Source: Kitasatospora atroaurantiaca
GTDB lineage: Bacteria > Actinomycetota > Actinomycetes > Streptomycetales > Streptomycetaceae
Length of the DNA: 64,000 nt
Assembly (NCBI RefSeq): GCF_007828955.1
Contig: NZ_VIVR01000001.1
Span: 7,564,001 to 7,628,000 of the forward strand
Direction of reading: 5' to 3'
Shown here: positions 17,271 through 25,822 of the stretch, piece after piece
Position numbering within the stretch: position 1 is the first letter of the stretch
Layout of the letters: each line of letters begins with the position of its first letter
Translations under genes and position numbers: made by a program
Notes under the pieces: generated by a model
Told to the model about the DNA's origin: nothing
Database searches by the model: none
The model's input: the letters and a program-made list of their open reading frames with translations, nothing else

Positions 17271-19439
17271 TCAGAAGTTGATCGGGAAGCTGCGGGGCGA
17301 CGTACCGGTGGCGCGCGCGTAGGCGTTGGCGACGGCCGCCGCGGCGGCCGGGACGCCGAGTTCTCCCGCGCCGCCCGGGTCGCCGCTCGGCGGCATCAGG
17401 TGCACCTCGAAGGCGGGCGGACTGTGCCGCTGGCGGGCGTACCTGAAGTCGGCGAAGCTGCCCTCGCGGACGGCGCCGTGGTCGATGTGCACGCCTGCCT
17501 GCAGGGTGACGGAGATGCCGTCCATCACCGCGCCCATCAACTGTGCCTCCAGGCCGCGCGGGTTGACCGGCCTGCCGACGTCGGCGGCGACCACGGCCTT
17601 GGTGACCCGGGGGTTGGCGCGGTCGGTGGCGTCGATCTCGACCAGGCAGGCGACGCTGGAGCGGTGCTCCTCGTGGAAGGCGATGCCCTGGGCGTGCCCG
17701 GCCGGCATGGCGCGCCCCCACTGGCCGGCCTGCGCCGCCTTGTCGAGGACGGCCCGCGAGGCGGCGCTCGCCAGCCGGGCGCGCCGGAAGGCGACCGGGT
17801 CCTGGCCGAGCGTCCGGGCGAGCTCGTCGACCATGATCTCGTCGGCGGTGCGCACCAGGCCGGAGTAGACGGAGCGCCAGCTGCCCGTGTGCATCTCCAA
17901 CGGGACCTCGGCGAGCAGCTGGGTGCTCACCCCGAGCTCGTACGGCAGGTTCTCGGTGAGCAGGAAGAACGCCTGTGCCAGGCTCAGCCCGGCCACCGAG
18001 AGGTCGAACCCGGCCGCCGTCAGGGCTTCGCCGAGGCCGTGCCGGAAGTCGGTCCTGACGGTGGCGACCCGGTGCTCGTACGTGAGCACCTGGCCGAGCG
18101 CGTGGGTGGCCCGGATGCGGTGGTGGCTCGCGGGCCGCAGGCGCCCGTGGCGGACGTCGTCGTTACGGGTCCACATCAGCTTGACCGGCCGCCCGGCGGC
18201 CTTGGAGATCTGCGCGGCCTCCAGGGCGGCGTCGAAGAACAGCCGTCGCCCGAACGAGCCGCCGCCACGCACCACATGGACCGTCACCGCGGACACCGGC
18301 AGGCCCAGTTCGGCCGCGATGGTCTGCTGGGCGACGATCGGGGACTGGGCGGCGAACCACAGCTCCGCGTGGTCGGCCCTGACGTCCGCGACGGCCGTGA
18401 GCACCTCCATCGGCGCATGGCTGACGAACGCGAAGTCGAACTCGGCGTCCAGGTGCAGGGTGAGCAGCGGCGGTATCAGGAACGGTGGTTGGGCGGCCCG
18501 CAGCTTGGCCCGGATGTCCGCGTCCGAGAGCGCGGCGACCGGGCCCGGCTGCCAGCTGACCTGCAGCGCGGACTTGGCCTTGAGCGCCTGGTCGAAGGTC
18601 TCGGCGAGCACCGCGATGCCGCTGGGGATCCGCACCACGCCGAGCACACCCGGCATCGCCAGGGCAGCCGTCGCGTCGTACGAGCCGACGGTGCCGTTGA
18701 TGGTCGGGGGCCGGGACACCACGGTCGGCACGGCGCCCGGGACGTCCAGGTCGCCGGCGTACTTGGCTCTGCCGGTGACGATGTCGCGCGCGTCGATCCT
18801 GCCCGTGGGCCGTCCGACCAGCTGTTGCTGCGCGGGCGACCTGGGGGTCGCGGGCACCGCCGGTACGAGCACGGACGCCGCCTCGACGGCCAGCGAACCG
18901 TACGGGGCACTGCGCCCGTCGGGTGCGAGCACGGCGCCGTCCTGGGTCCGCAGGGTGGACGCCGGTACGGCCCAGCGGCGGGCCGCGACGGTGACCAGCC
19001 GGGCGCGGGCGGCGGCCGCGGCGGCTCGTACCGGGTCGTAGAGCGAGCGCACCGAGTTGGAGCCGCCGGTCAGCTGGTTGAACATCAGATCCGGACGGCC
19101 GGGCGAGAGCGGCACCTCGACGTCCGCCAGCCGGGCGTCCAGCTCGTCGGCGACGAGCATCGCCATTGCGGTGGTGAGGCCCTGGCCGACCTCGACGCGC
19201 GGGAGTTGGAGCACCACCCGGCCCGCCTCGGTGACCTCCAGGACCAGCAGGTGGGAGGTCGGCAGACCGGCCAGGATCAGTGCGTCGCCCAGGTCGGCGA
19301 TGTCGGGGACTCCGGGCAGCGCCTGGGCCGGCTCGGCGTCGAGGGCGAGCTGGGCACCCACGGCGAGGGCGGGGGCGGCCACCAGATAGGTGAGGAATCG
19401 CCTGCGGCTGACGGGCTGCGGGGTGGTGGAGGTGCTGAT
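17271..19439 (-). CDS. Molybdopterin-binding subunit of aldehyde/isoquinoline oxidoreductase type, Tat signal
   Basis: Catalytic large subunit of a xanthine-dehydrogenase-family enzyme, about 722 residues. It carries a twin-arginine signal (SRRRFLTYLVAAPALAVGA), so the folded heterodimer is probably exported with its small subunit. The cofactor motif GGGSFGRR lies near residue 392, and the catalytic Glu in GGAGELGVP lies near 691. The start is problematic. GGAAGG is followed at good distance by ATC (19439), with no ATG/GTG/TTG in frame at that point; the next in-frame ATG lies further upstream without a ribosome site. ATC initiation or a base error is possible. Substrate: an N-heterocycle or aldehyde (family knowledge). 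Confidence 0.88.
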   Translation of the reverse strand: MSTSTTPQPVSRRRFLTYLVAAPALAVGAQLALDAEPAQALPGVPDIADLGDALILAGLPTSHLLVLEVTEAGRVVLQLPRVEVGQGLTTAMAMLVADELDARLADVEVPLSPGRPDLMFNQLTGGSNSVRSLYDPVRAAAAAARARLVTVAARRWAVPASTLRTQDGAVLAPDGRSAPYGSLAVEAASVLVPAVPATPRSPAQQQLVGRPTGRIDARDIVTGRAKYAGDLDVPGAVPTVVSRPPTINGTVGSYDATAALAMPGVLGVVRIPSGIAVLAETFDQALKAKSALQVSWQPGPVAALSDADIRAKLRAAQPPFLIPPLLTLHLDAEFDFAFVSHAPMEVLTAVADVRADHAELWFAAQSPIVAQQTIAAELGLPVSAVTVHVVRGGGSFGRRLFFDAALEAAQISKAAGRPVKLMWTRNDDVRHGRLRPASHHRIRATHALGQVLTYEHRVATVRTDFRHGLGEALTAAGFDLSVAGLSLAQAFFLLTENLPYELGVSTQLLAEVPLEMHTGSWRSVYSGLVRTADEIMVDELARTLGQDPVAFRRARLASAASRAVLDKAAQAGQWGRAMPAGHAQGIAFHEEHRSSVACLVEIDATDRANPRVTKAVVAADVGRPVNPRGLEAQLMGAVMDGISVTLQAGVHIDHGAVREGSFADFRYARQRHSPPAFEVHLMPPSGDPGGAGELGVPAAAAAVANAYARATGTSPRSFPINF

Positions 19440-19743
19440 GGCAGGTCCTTCCCGAACGCCTTGCGCGGCCCGGGAGGACCGGAGCGGGTCGAGCATAGGG
19501 ACGGGCAGTTGACGGGTCAACATGGTCATGCCGATTCGTAGTGAAGGCAGCCGGTCAACCCCGTAGGGGCGCGAGGAACTGCGCGAAGCGGTAGGGCACA
19601 GGTCGTTGCCTTCCGATCTCGCGCAGTTCTCCCCCAGCCTCCGGCCGGGAGGTGCCCCCACGCGCCCCTGGACAGGGTAGCTGGCTCACCGTGGGTGACA
19701 CTGGGTGACAGGCCCCCGGTTGACACCCCCCAGGCGGCGGGCG
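19440..19743. other. Intergenic region between divergent operons
   Basis: About 300 bp between the molybdenum hydroxylase operon and the PP2C phosphatase gene. It contains the phosphatase promoter at its right end and two 10-bp direct repeats (TGGGTGACAC 19692-19701, TGGGTGACAG 19702-19711) just upstream of the -35 box. No gene was seen in the rest. Confidence 0.5.
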
Positions 19744-19749
19744 TACAGA
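19720..19749 (+). promoter_or_regulatory. Consensus promoter of a leaderless transcript
   Basis: TTGACA (19720-19725), an 18-bp spacer, then TACAGA (19744-19749). The ATG of the downstream gene begins 7 bases after the -10 box, so the transcript is predicted to begin at the start codon itself. This promoter decides the start of the gene at 19756. Confidence 0.75.
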
Positions 19750-19755
19750 GAAGAG

Positions 19756-22275
19756 ATGCGCCACGGTTTTCCGGCGGGTGCGCCTGGCCCGCACGTGACC
19801 GGCGGTACCAGAGCGACGCGGACCGGTGCGGACCGCCCGTCCCCGGAGAACGCCGTCGCCCGTGACGAACTGCTCGGCGTGGCGCTGCGCAAGGCGGTGC
19901 AGAGCACCTCGGCCTACGGAGGAGTGGTCTACCTCCGCTCGCCCGACCGCCGCTCGCTGGTGCTGGGCGCCGTCGCCGGGGTCCCGCTGCCCGTCCTCAG
20001 CGGTTTCCGGCGGGTCCCGGTGGCCAGCCCGCTGCCCGCCGCCGAGGCCTACCGCACCGGCCGTACCGTCTGTCTCTCCGGCGCCGACGACACCATGCGG
20101 CGCTTCCCCCGGCTCGCCGTCGGCCTGCCGTACGCCTTCGCCTCCGCCTGCGCGCCGGTGGCGGGCGGCGGCGAGGTCTTCGGGGTGCTGAGCGTGCTGT
20201 GGCCGAGTTCGGACGCCGGTGTGCCGGTCGCAGCCCGCCGCCACCTGCGGGCCGCCGCCAACCGGCTGGGGGCCTCGCTGGCCGAACTGACGGCTGCCGG
20301 GCTGCCCGTCGAGGCCGCCGGGCAGCCCGTCGTGGTCGAGCTGCCGGGGCCGGTGGGCCCCGCCGTCCGGGTCGGCCTGTTCGACTGGGACCTCACCACC
20401 GGCACGGTCGCCGCCGACGAGGGGCTGTGCGACATCCTCGGCGTGGCACCGGCAGAGTTCGACGGCCGGGCCGCCACCGTGGCCACGCTGATTTCACCTG
20501 CGGACCTCCCGCGGCTGCGCGCGGCCGCCGCGACCGCCGCCAGGACGGGCTCGCTGGCGACCCAGACCGTGCGCGTGCGCGACGCCTACGGCCGCTACCG
20601 CCCGGTCAAGATCTGGGGGCGGGTGCCGACGGGCCCGGCCCGCTCCCACCTGATCGGCGCCGTCCTGGACACCACCGCCGGCGCCGCGGCCGTCGCGGCC
20701 GTGGAACGGCTCCGGGACGGGGTCTTCTCCCTCGACCCCGAAGGCCGGGTCGACTACGCCAACCGCAGCCTCGAACTGCTCCTCGACACCCCGCGCGAGC
20801 AGCTGCAGGGCCGGCACCCGTGGGACGTGATGCCCTGGCTGGCGGACCCGGCGTACGAGGACCGCTACCGCGCCGCCATGGTCTCCCAGCGGCCCACCGG
20901 GTTCCTCGCCCGCCGTCCGCCCGACCAGTGGCTGGCCTTCTCGCTCTACCCCGACGCCCACGGCATCACCGGCCGCGTCGTCCCGTCCGCGCCGCCCCAC
21001 GACCCCGCGGCGGCGATGCAGCCGGACGTCCTGCGCCCCGAGACGGCACCCCCCGAAGCCGCCGCGGGGGCCCGGGCCGGTCCGGGCGCCATGTACCACC
21101 TGCTCCAGCTCGCCAGCGTGCTCACCGAGGCCATCTCGGTCCGCGAGGTGTGCGACGCCGTCGCCGACCAGATCCTGCCCGGCTTCGGCGGCCAGGAGCT
21201 GGCGATCTATCTGGTCCGCTCCGGCCGGATGTTCCTGGTCGCCCAACGCGGCTACCCCGACGGCTTCCTCGACGGCTTCGAGGGCACCCCGCTGCGCAAC
21301 CGGCTGCCCGGCACGGACGCCCTCAGCTCCGGTGCCCCGATCTTCTTCGAGGACGAGCACGAGCTGCTCGCCGCCTACCCGGGCATCCCGCTCGACGAGA
21401 TGCGCGCGTGGGCGTTCCTGCCGCTGATCGCCTCCGGACACCCCATCGGCAGCTGCATCCTCGGCTTCGACGAACCCCGCCTCTTCACGGCCGAGGAGCG
21501 CTCCGTCCTCACCGCCCTCGGCGGCCTGATCGCCCAGGCCCTGGAGCGTGCCCGCCTGTACGACGCCGAGTTCGTGCTCGCCCGCGGCCTCCAGCAGGCC
21601 CTCCTCCCGCACCGGCTCCCCGACGTCCCGGGCTTCACCATCGCCGCCCGCTACCTGCCCGGCACCCAGGGCATGGAGATCGGCGGCGACTGGTACGACG
21701 CCATCGTCACCGCCGAGGGCCTCTGCCTGGTCATCGGCGACGTCGAGGGCCACAGCGTCGGCGCCGCCGCCACCATGGGCCAGCTGCGCAGCGCCGTACG
21801 GGCCTTCGCCACCGGCGGCAGCACACCGGCGGAGGTCCTGCTCCGGACCAACCAGCTGCTCGTCGACCTCGACCCCGGACTGCTCGCGAGCTGCTGCCTG
21901 ATCCGTCTGGACCCGACCGACGGGCGGGCCCGCGCCGTCCGTGCCGGCCACGTGCCGCCGCTGCTGCGGCACCCCGACGGGCACACCGAGATCCTCGAGC
22001 TCGACGGCGGCGCCCTGCTCGGCGTAGACCCGTTCAGCGAGTACCCCGTCAACGAGATCCTGCTGCCGCGCGGCTCCGTGCTCGCCCTGTACACCGACGG
22101 TCTGGTCGAGGAGTCCGGCTACGGGATCGACCAGGGCATCGAGCGTCTGCGGGCCTCGCTCGCCCACGCCGCCGACGGGAGCCTGGAGGCGCTGGCCGAC
22201 CGGCTGCTCGGCGACGCCAGGCACTCCGCCCACCGCGCCGACGACGTCGCCCTGCTGCTCACCGCCCGACGCTGA
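19756..22275 (+). CDS. GAF-PAS-PAS-GAF SpoIIE-type phosphatase
   Basis: Cytoplasmic sensor phosphatase of 839 residues. An N-terminal GAF (about 35-180) is followed by two PAS-like modules (about 203-305 and 315-398), a second GAF (about 450-600) and a PP2C/SpoIIE domain (about 615-835). The metal sites are GGDWYDA near 643, GDVEGHS near 660, and the C-terminal RADDVALL. It would dephosphorylate an anti-anti-sigma factor. Unlike the phosphatase at 5-7 kb, it lacks a HATPase module, so it needs a separate kinase. ATG 19756 is chosen over the upstream in-frame ATG because it coincides with the predicted +1 of a strong promoter. Confidence 0.9.
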   Translation: MRHGFPAGAPGPHVTGGTRATRTGADRPSPENAVARDELLGVALRKAVQSTSAYGGVVYLRSPDRRSLVLGAVAGVPLPVLSGFRRVPVASPLPAAEAYRTGRTVCLSGADDTMRRFPRLAVGLPYAFASACAPVAGGGEVFGVLSVLWPSSDAGVPVAARRHLRAAANRLGASLAELTAAGLPVEAAGQPVVVELPGPVGPAVRVGLFDWDLTTGTVAADEGLCDILGVAPAEFDGRAATVATLISPADLPRLRAAAATAARTGSLATQTVRVRDAYGRYRPVKIWGRVPTGPARSHLIGAVLDTTAGAAAVAAVERLRDGVFSLDPEGRVDYANRSLELLLDTPREQLQGRHPWDVMPWLADPAYEDRYRAAMVSQRPTGFLARRPPDQWLAFSLYPDAHGITGRVVPSAPPHDPAAAMQPDVLRPETAPPEAAAGARAGPGAMYHLLQLASVLTEAISVREVCDAVADQILPGFGGQELAIYLVRSGRMFLVAQRGYPDGFLDGFEGTPLRNRLPGTDALSSGAPIFFEDEHELLAAYPGIPLDEMRAWAFLPLIASGHPIGSCILGFDEPRLFTAEERSVLTALGGLIAQALERARLYDAEFVLARGLQQALLPHRLPDVPGFTIAARYLPGTQGMEIGGDWYDAIVTAEGLCLVIGDVEGHSVGAAATMGQLRSAVRAFATGGSTPAEVLLRTNQLLVDLDPGLLASCCLIRLDPTDGRARAVRAGHVPPLLRHPDGHTEILELDGGALLGVDPFSEYPVNEILLPRGSVLALYTDGLVEESGYGIDQGIERLRASLAHAADGSLEALADRLLGDARHSAHRADDVALLLTARR

Positions 22276-22339
22276 GCCCACGACTTTCGTCGCTGCCGGT
22301 CGCGACCAACGGCGACGGCCACCACTGCCCCCGTACCTC

Positions 22340-22345
22340 TAACCT
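22340..22345 (+). promoter_or_regulatory. -10 box of the histidine kinase gene (leaderless)
   Basis: TAACCT with 6 bases to GTG 22352. The -35 region is poor. It supports initiation at GTG 22352 on a leaderless mRNA rather than at ATG 22358, which has no ribosome site. Confidence 0.45.
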
Positions 22346-22351
22346 CGCCTG

Positions 22352-23947
22352 GTGGCGATGACGGGGAACATATGGACGACGGTACGACGGCGGGCGCTCC
22401 CCGGACCGTGGGGCAGGCGGGACGTCGTCCGTGAGCTCGCCGTCTCCCTCGCTCTCGGCGCTCTGACGACGCTGCTCTCCGCCATCGGCTCGGGCAACCC
22501 GCTCCGGCTGACCGCCGTCGGCCTCGCCGCGAGCACCCTCTACGCGCTGCGCCGTGGCCTTCCGGGGGTGGCGCTGGCGGGCGCCGCGGCTCTGGCCGGC
22601 GCGCTCGGCGGCTTCCTGCCGCTGCTGGCCGTCACCAGTTGGTCGGCCGGCTATCGGATCACCCGCGCCCGGACCCTCACGGCGGCCTTCCTCGCCGCCT
22701 TCGGACTGAACGCCGCAGCGTCGGTCTGGCACGACGGCGACGAGCTCCCCGCCACGGCACTGCTCGGTGTCACCGTCGCCGGGTATCTGCTGGTCGCCGT
22801 CCTGCCCGCGGTGCTCGGCCGCTACCGGGCCCAGCGCCGCACGCTGCTGACCACCCTGCAGGAACGCAACGACCAGCTGCTGCGCGAGCGCGCCATGATC
22901 GCCCACCAGGCCAGGCTGCGCGAGCGCCAGCGCATCGCCCAGGACATGCACGACAGCCTCGGCCATCAGCTCGCCCTGATCGCCGTCCACACCGGCGCCC
23001 TGGAGGTGGACCGTGGCCTGACGGGCCCTCAGCGGGAGGGGGTCGCCGTGCTGCGCCAGGCGGCCGTCACCGCGATGCGCGAGCTGCGCGAGGTGGTCGG
23101 CCTGCTGCGGGAGGACTCCGAGGCGGTCGAGGCCGCCGGGGGAGTGGACGCCGTCGAGCGCCTCACCGACGCCTCCCGCGCTGCCGGCACCGCCGTCGAG
23201 CTGCACCGCAGCGGCGAGGTCCGCCCGCTGGCCGCCGCCACCGGCCACGCCGCGTACCGGATCGTCCAGGAGGCGCTGACCAACGCCCACAAGCACGCGC
23301 CCACGGCGCCGATCAGCGTGGCCCTGCGCTTCGAGCCGGACGCGCTCCTGGTCGAGGTGGTCAACGGACCGGGCCCCTCGGCGGCGCCGGCCGTCAGCGG
23401 CGGCCAGGGCCTGACGGGCCTTCGCGAACGGGCCCGGCTGCTCGGCGGCATGGTGCACACGGGGCCCACCGCCGACGGTGGTTACCGCCTCGCGGGCGTG
23501 CTGCCGTACGACGGCACCGGCCGCCCGCCCGCCGACGACCCCGACCTCCCGGACGCGCCGCCGCAGCCGTCCGCCGGCCTGCGGCGCAGCCCGGCCATCG
23601 GCTGCGCGGCCGTCGTCGCGGTCGTGGTGCTGGCCGTTCTCGGTCTGGTGGTCTGGGGCGGTGTCACGTTCTTCCGGTCGCTCGACCACGCCACCCTCCC
23701 GACGAGCGTGTACGACTCGCTCCAGGTCGGCCAGTCCGAGGCGGAGGTACGGGGGAAGCTGCCGCCCGGCAGCGACTTCCTGACCAAGGGGTACCGGGAC
23801 AGCGGGCCCGCCGTCCCACCGGGCGCCTCGTGCAGCTGGTTCATGTCGGGGGAGCAGAGCTCGGAGTTCAACTCCGACTACGTTGACCGGCTCTGCTTCC
23901 GCGACGGCGTGCTGATCGAGAAGCTGCACTACCGTGCGAAGGTGTAG
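22352..23947 (+). CDS. NarL-type sensor histidine kinase with C-terminal membrane-anchored extra domain
   Basis: Kinase of 531 residues. About five N-terminal membrane helices precede a HisKA_3 dimerisation region with the phospho-acceptor His in QDMHDSLGHQ near 198. The HATPase shows EALTNAHKHAP near 306 and GQGLTGLRERA. Unusually, the chain goes on: a Pro-rich linker, one more membrane helix (about 416-440) and an 85-residue domain outside the cell. That domain begins VYDSLQVGQSEAEVRGKLP, recalling the BamE/SmpA fold, and has two Cys (about 493 and 514) that could form a disulfide. The partner regulator follows 45 bp downstream. The extra domain may be a second sensor. Confidence 0.9.
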   Translation: MAMTGNIWTTVRRRALPGPWGRRDVVRELAVSLALGALTTLLSAIGSGNPLRLTAVGLAASTLYALRRGLPGVALAGAAALAGALGGFLPLLAVTSWSAGYRITRARTLTAAFLAAFGLNAAASVWHDGDELPATALLGVTVAGYLLVAVLPAVLGRYRAQRRTLLTTLQERNDQLLRERAMIAHQARLRERQRIAQDMHDSLGHQLALIAVHTGALEVDRGLTGPQREGVAVLRQAAVTAMRELREVVGLLREDSEAVEAAGGVDAVERLTDASRAAGTAVELHRSGEVRPLAAATGHAAYRIVQEALTNAHKHAPTAPISVALRFEPDALLVEVVNGPGPSAAPAVSGGQGLTGLRERARLLGGMVHTGPTADGGYRLAGVLPYDGTGRPPADDPDLPDAPPQPSAGLRRSPAIGCAAVVAVVVLAVLGLVVWGGVTFFRSLDHATLPTSVYDSLQVGQSEAEVRGKLPPGSDFLTKGYRDSGPAVPPGASCSWFMSGEQSSEFNSDYVDRLCFRDGVLIEKLHYRAKV

Positions 23948-23992
23948 AGCACGACAGAGCGCCCGCACCCCGCCCGTTCAGGAGGCCAAGCA

Positions 23993-24640
23993 GTGATCCG
24001 AGTCCTCGTCGCCGACGACGAGCCGCTCATCCGCGCCGGGATCCGGATGATCCTCACCTCGGCGGACGACATCGACGTCGTCGCCGAGGCGGCCGACGGC
24101 CGCGAGGCACTCGAACTGGCCCGCGCGCACGCGGTGGACGTGGTGCTGCTGGACATCCAGATGCCGGTGATGGACGGTCTGACCGCGCTCACCGAGCTGC
24201 CCCGGGCCGCGCCGGGGGCGCGGGCGCTGATCCTGACCACCTTCGGCGAGCGGGAGAACGTGCTCCGGGCGGTCACCGCGGGAGGCGCCGGGTTCCTGCT
24301 CAAGGACACCGCGCCCACCGAACTGATCCAGGCCGTGCGGGCGGCCGCGAGCGGCAACGCCTTCCTGTCGCCGGCCGCGACCCGGCACATCGTGGACAGC
24401 CTCGCCGCAGGCCCGGCGTCCACCCGGGGCGAGGCCGCCCGGCGACGGCTGGCCGGGCTCACCGCGCGTGAGCGCGAGGTACTCGCACTGCTCGGGGAGG
24501 GCCTCTCCAACGCGGACGCGGGGGCTCGCCTGCACATGAGCGAGGCCACCGTGAAGACGTACGTGAGCCGCATCCTCGCCAAGCTGGGGTGCGAGAACCG
24601 GGTGCAGGCGGCACTGCTGGCACGCGACGCCGAGCTCTGA
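23993..24640 (+). CDS. NarL/LuxR-family response regulator
   Basis: Two-component response regulator of 215 residues. The receiver domain has the acidic pair DDE, the phospho-acceptor in LLDIQMP near residue 54, Thr in LTTF and Lys in LLKD. The C-terminal GerE/LuxR HTH spans LTAREREVLALLGEGLSNADAGARLHMSEATVKTYVSRILAKL. GTG at 23993 follows AGGAGG with 7-nt spacing. It forms an operon with the upstream kinase and is its cognate partner by position and subfamily. Confidence 0.95.
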   Translation: MIRVLVADDEPLIRAGIRMILTSADDIDVVAEAADGREALELARAHAVDVVLLDIQMPVMDGLTALTELPRAAPGARALILTTFGERENVLRAVTAGGAGFLLKDTAPTELIQAVRAAASGNAFLSPAATRHIVDSLAAGPASTRGEAARRRLAGLTAREREVLALLGEGLSNADAGARLHMSEATVKTYVSRILAKLGCENRVQAALLARDAEL

Positions 24641-24653
24641 ACCGGCCGTCCGC

Positions 24654-24788
24654 TCAGTGCCAGTAGCTGGCCTCGCCCCCGCCGCCCTGGCTCCAGGCCC
24701 AGACCGCGAACGCGACCAGTGCCGCCAGCAGCATCAGCATGACCAGACAGCCCGTCAGACCCGATCGGCCCGCATTCTCGTTCGCCAT
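24654..24788 (-). CDS. Small single-helix membrane protein, 44 residues
   Basis: A short polar head (MANENAGRSG) leads into one transmembrane helix (LTGCLVMLMLLAALVAFAVWAW) and a Gly-rich tail ending ASYWH. AAGGGG lies 7 bases before ATG 24788. Small proteins of this form are frequent in Streptomyces, but no family name is given. It converges with the response regulator gene, 13 bp apart. Confidence 0.65.
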   Translation of the reverse strand: MANENAGRSGLTGCLVMLMLLAALVAFAVWAWSQGGGGEASYWH

Positions 24789-24847
24789 CCCAGCCCCTTC
24801 GGCCGCAGGGCCCCCATCAGACCGCCGGGGCGGGGCGCCGTCAAGGG

Positions 24848-25609
24848 TTACGGCACGCGAGCTGCGCGGGTGAGGGTGGCCTGGGTCGCGTCGAGCTCGC
24901 CGGTGACCTGGGCGCGCAGGGTGGGGAGCAGGGTGAGGGCGGCGCGGGCGGCGTCCGGGGAGGGGTCGGAGTCGGTCTGGGCGGCCGCGATCGCCTCCCG
25001 CAGCGGCATCGTGGTGAGCGCGGTCTCCCACGCCGTGCGGTGCACGCCGGTGGCGTAACGGGCGGTCAGGAACTCCAGCGGGTCCAGCGCCAGGCCGCCG
25101 GTCTCGCCGGGCTCGGCGAGCCGGTGGTGCGGAAGCAGCCAGGCGATGCCGTCCCGCGCGATCAGCTCGAAGGCCCGGCTCTCGTCCGGGACCGCCCAGC
25201 GGCCGGTGCCGGTGGTGGCCGTGCGCAGCAGGCGTTCCAGCATGGCCTCCTCGCGCGGGTTGCCGGCCCGCTCGGGGTACGGCCGGTCGCCGATCATCTG
25301 CTCCAGGTGGTAGCGCTGGCCCCAGCTGCCGACCCAGCGGCGCATCGCCCCCGCACGGGTCTCGCGGATGGCGGCGAGCGCCAGCGCGCGGGTGGTCAGG
25401 TCACGCCGGGCCAGTGCCTTGGCGCCGACCTGGCCGTCCCGGTCGAGGGCGGCCCGGACGGTGGCCACGGCGGGCCCGTCGTACCAGCGCAGGGTCCAGC
25501 CACGCCGGCCGGGGTCGTACAGCGGCTCGATCGGCGTCCGGTGCTGCGCGCCGAGGCGGTCGGCGAGCCGCTGCAGACGTGCCTGGTGGGAGGGGGTGGG
25601 GGTGGGCAT
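24848..25609 (-). CDS. Conserved-looking hypothetical protein, 253 residues
   Basis: Soluble, mostly helical, Ala/Arg-rich protein of 253 residues. No domain is recognised. Visible features are GWTLRWYDGPAVATVRAAL near the N-terminus, a helix with RRWVGSWGQRYHLEQMIGDRPYP, and LELIARDGIAWLLPHHRL in the middle. Coding bias is strong and consistent. The start is ATG 25609. No ribosome site is present, but TACTGT lies 6 bases upstream, so the message is probably leaderless. It is followed at about 60 bp by the small membrane protein gene on the same strand. Confidence 0.65.
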   Translation of the reverse strand: MPTPTPSHQARLQRLADRLGAQHRTPIEPLYDPGRRGWTLRWYDGPAVATVRAALDRDGQVGAKALARRDLTTRALALAAIRETRAGAMRRWVGSWGQRYHLEQMIGDRPYPERAGNPREEAMLERLLRTATTGTGRWAVPDESRAFELIARDGIAWLLPHHRLAEPGETGGLALDPLEFLTARYATGVHRTAWETALTTMPLREAIAAAQTDSDPSPDAARAALTLLPTLRAQVTGELDATQATLTRAARVP

Positions 25610-25615
25610 GGCAGC

Positions 25616-25621
25616 ACAGTA
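25616..25621 (-). promoter_or_regulatory. -10 box, leaderless transcript
   Basis: Minus-strand TACTGT with exactly 6 bases to ATG 25609. It decides the start of the 253-residue hypothetical protein. Confidence 0.45.
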
Positions 25622-25822
25622 GCGACCGGTGTTCCGTGCGTGGCGCAACGGCGCCGACGGGCTCACCCGTCCTGCTCGCTCGATCGGGTGACGTGGTGTC
25701 GGTTCCGGTCGTGACCGGGCCTGTTCCGCTCAAAAAGGTGAACTGTGCCGTTATGACGTGACCTTGATCAGATCCAGAAGTTGCCTCACATGTTGTCCGA
25801 GCACACAGGTGATGGAGTTCTT

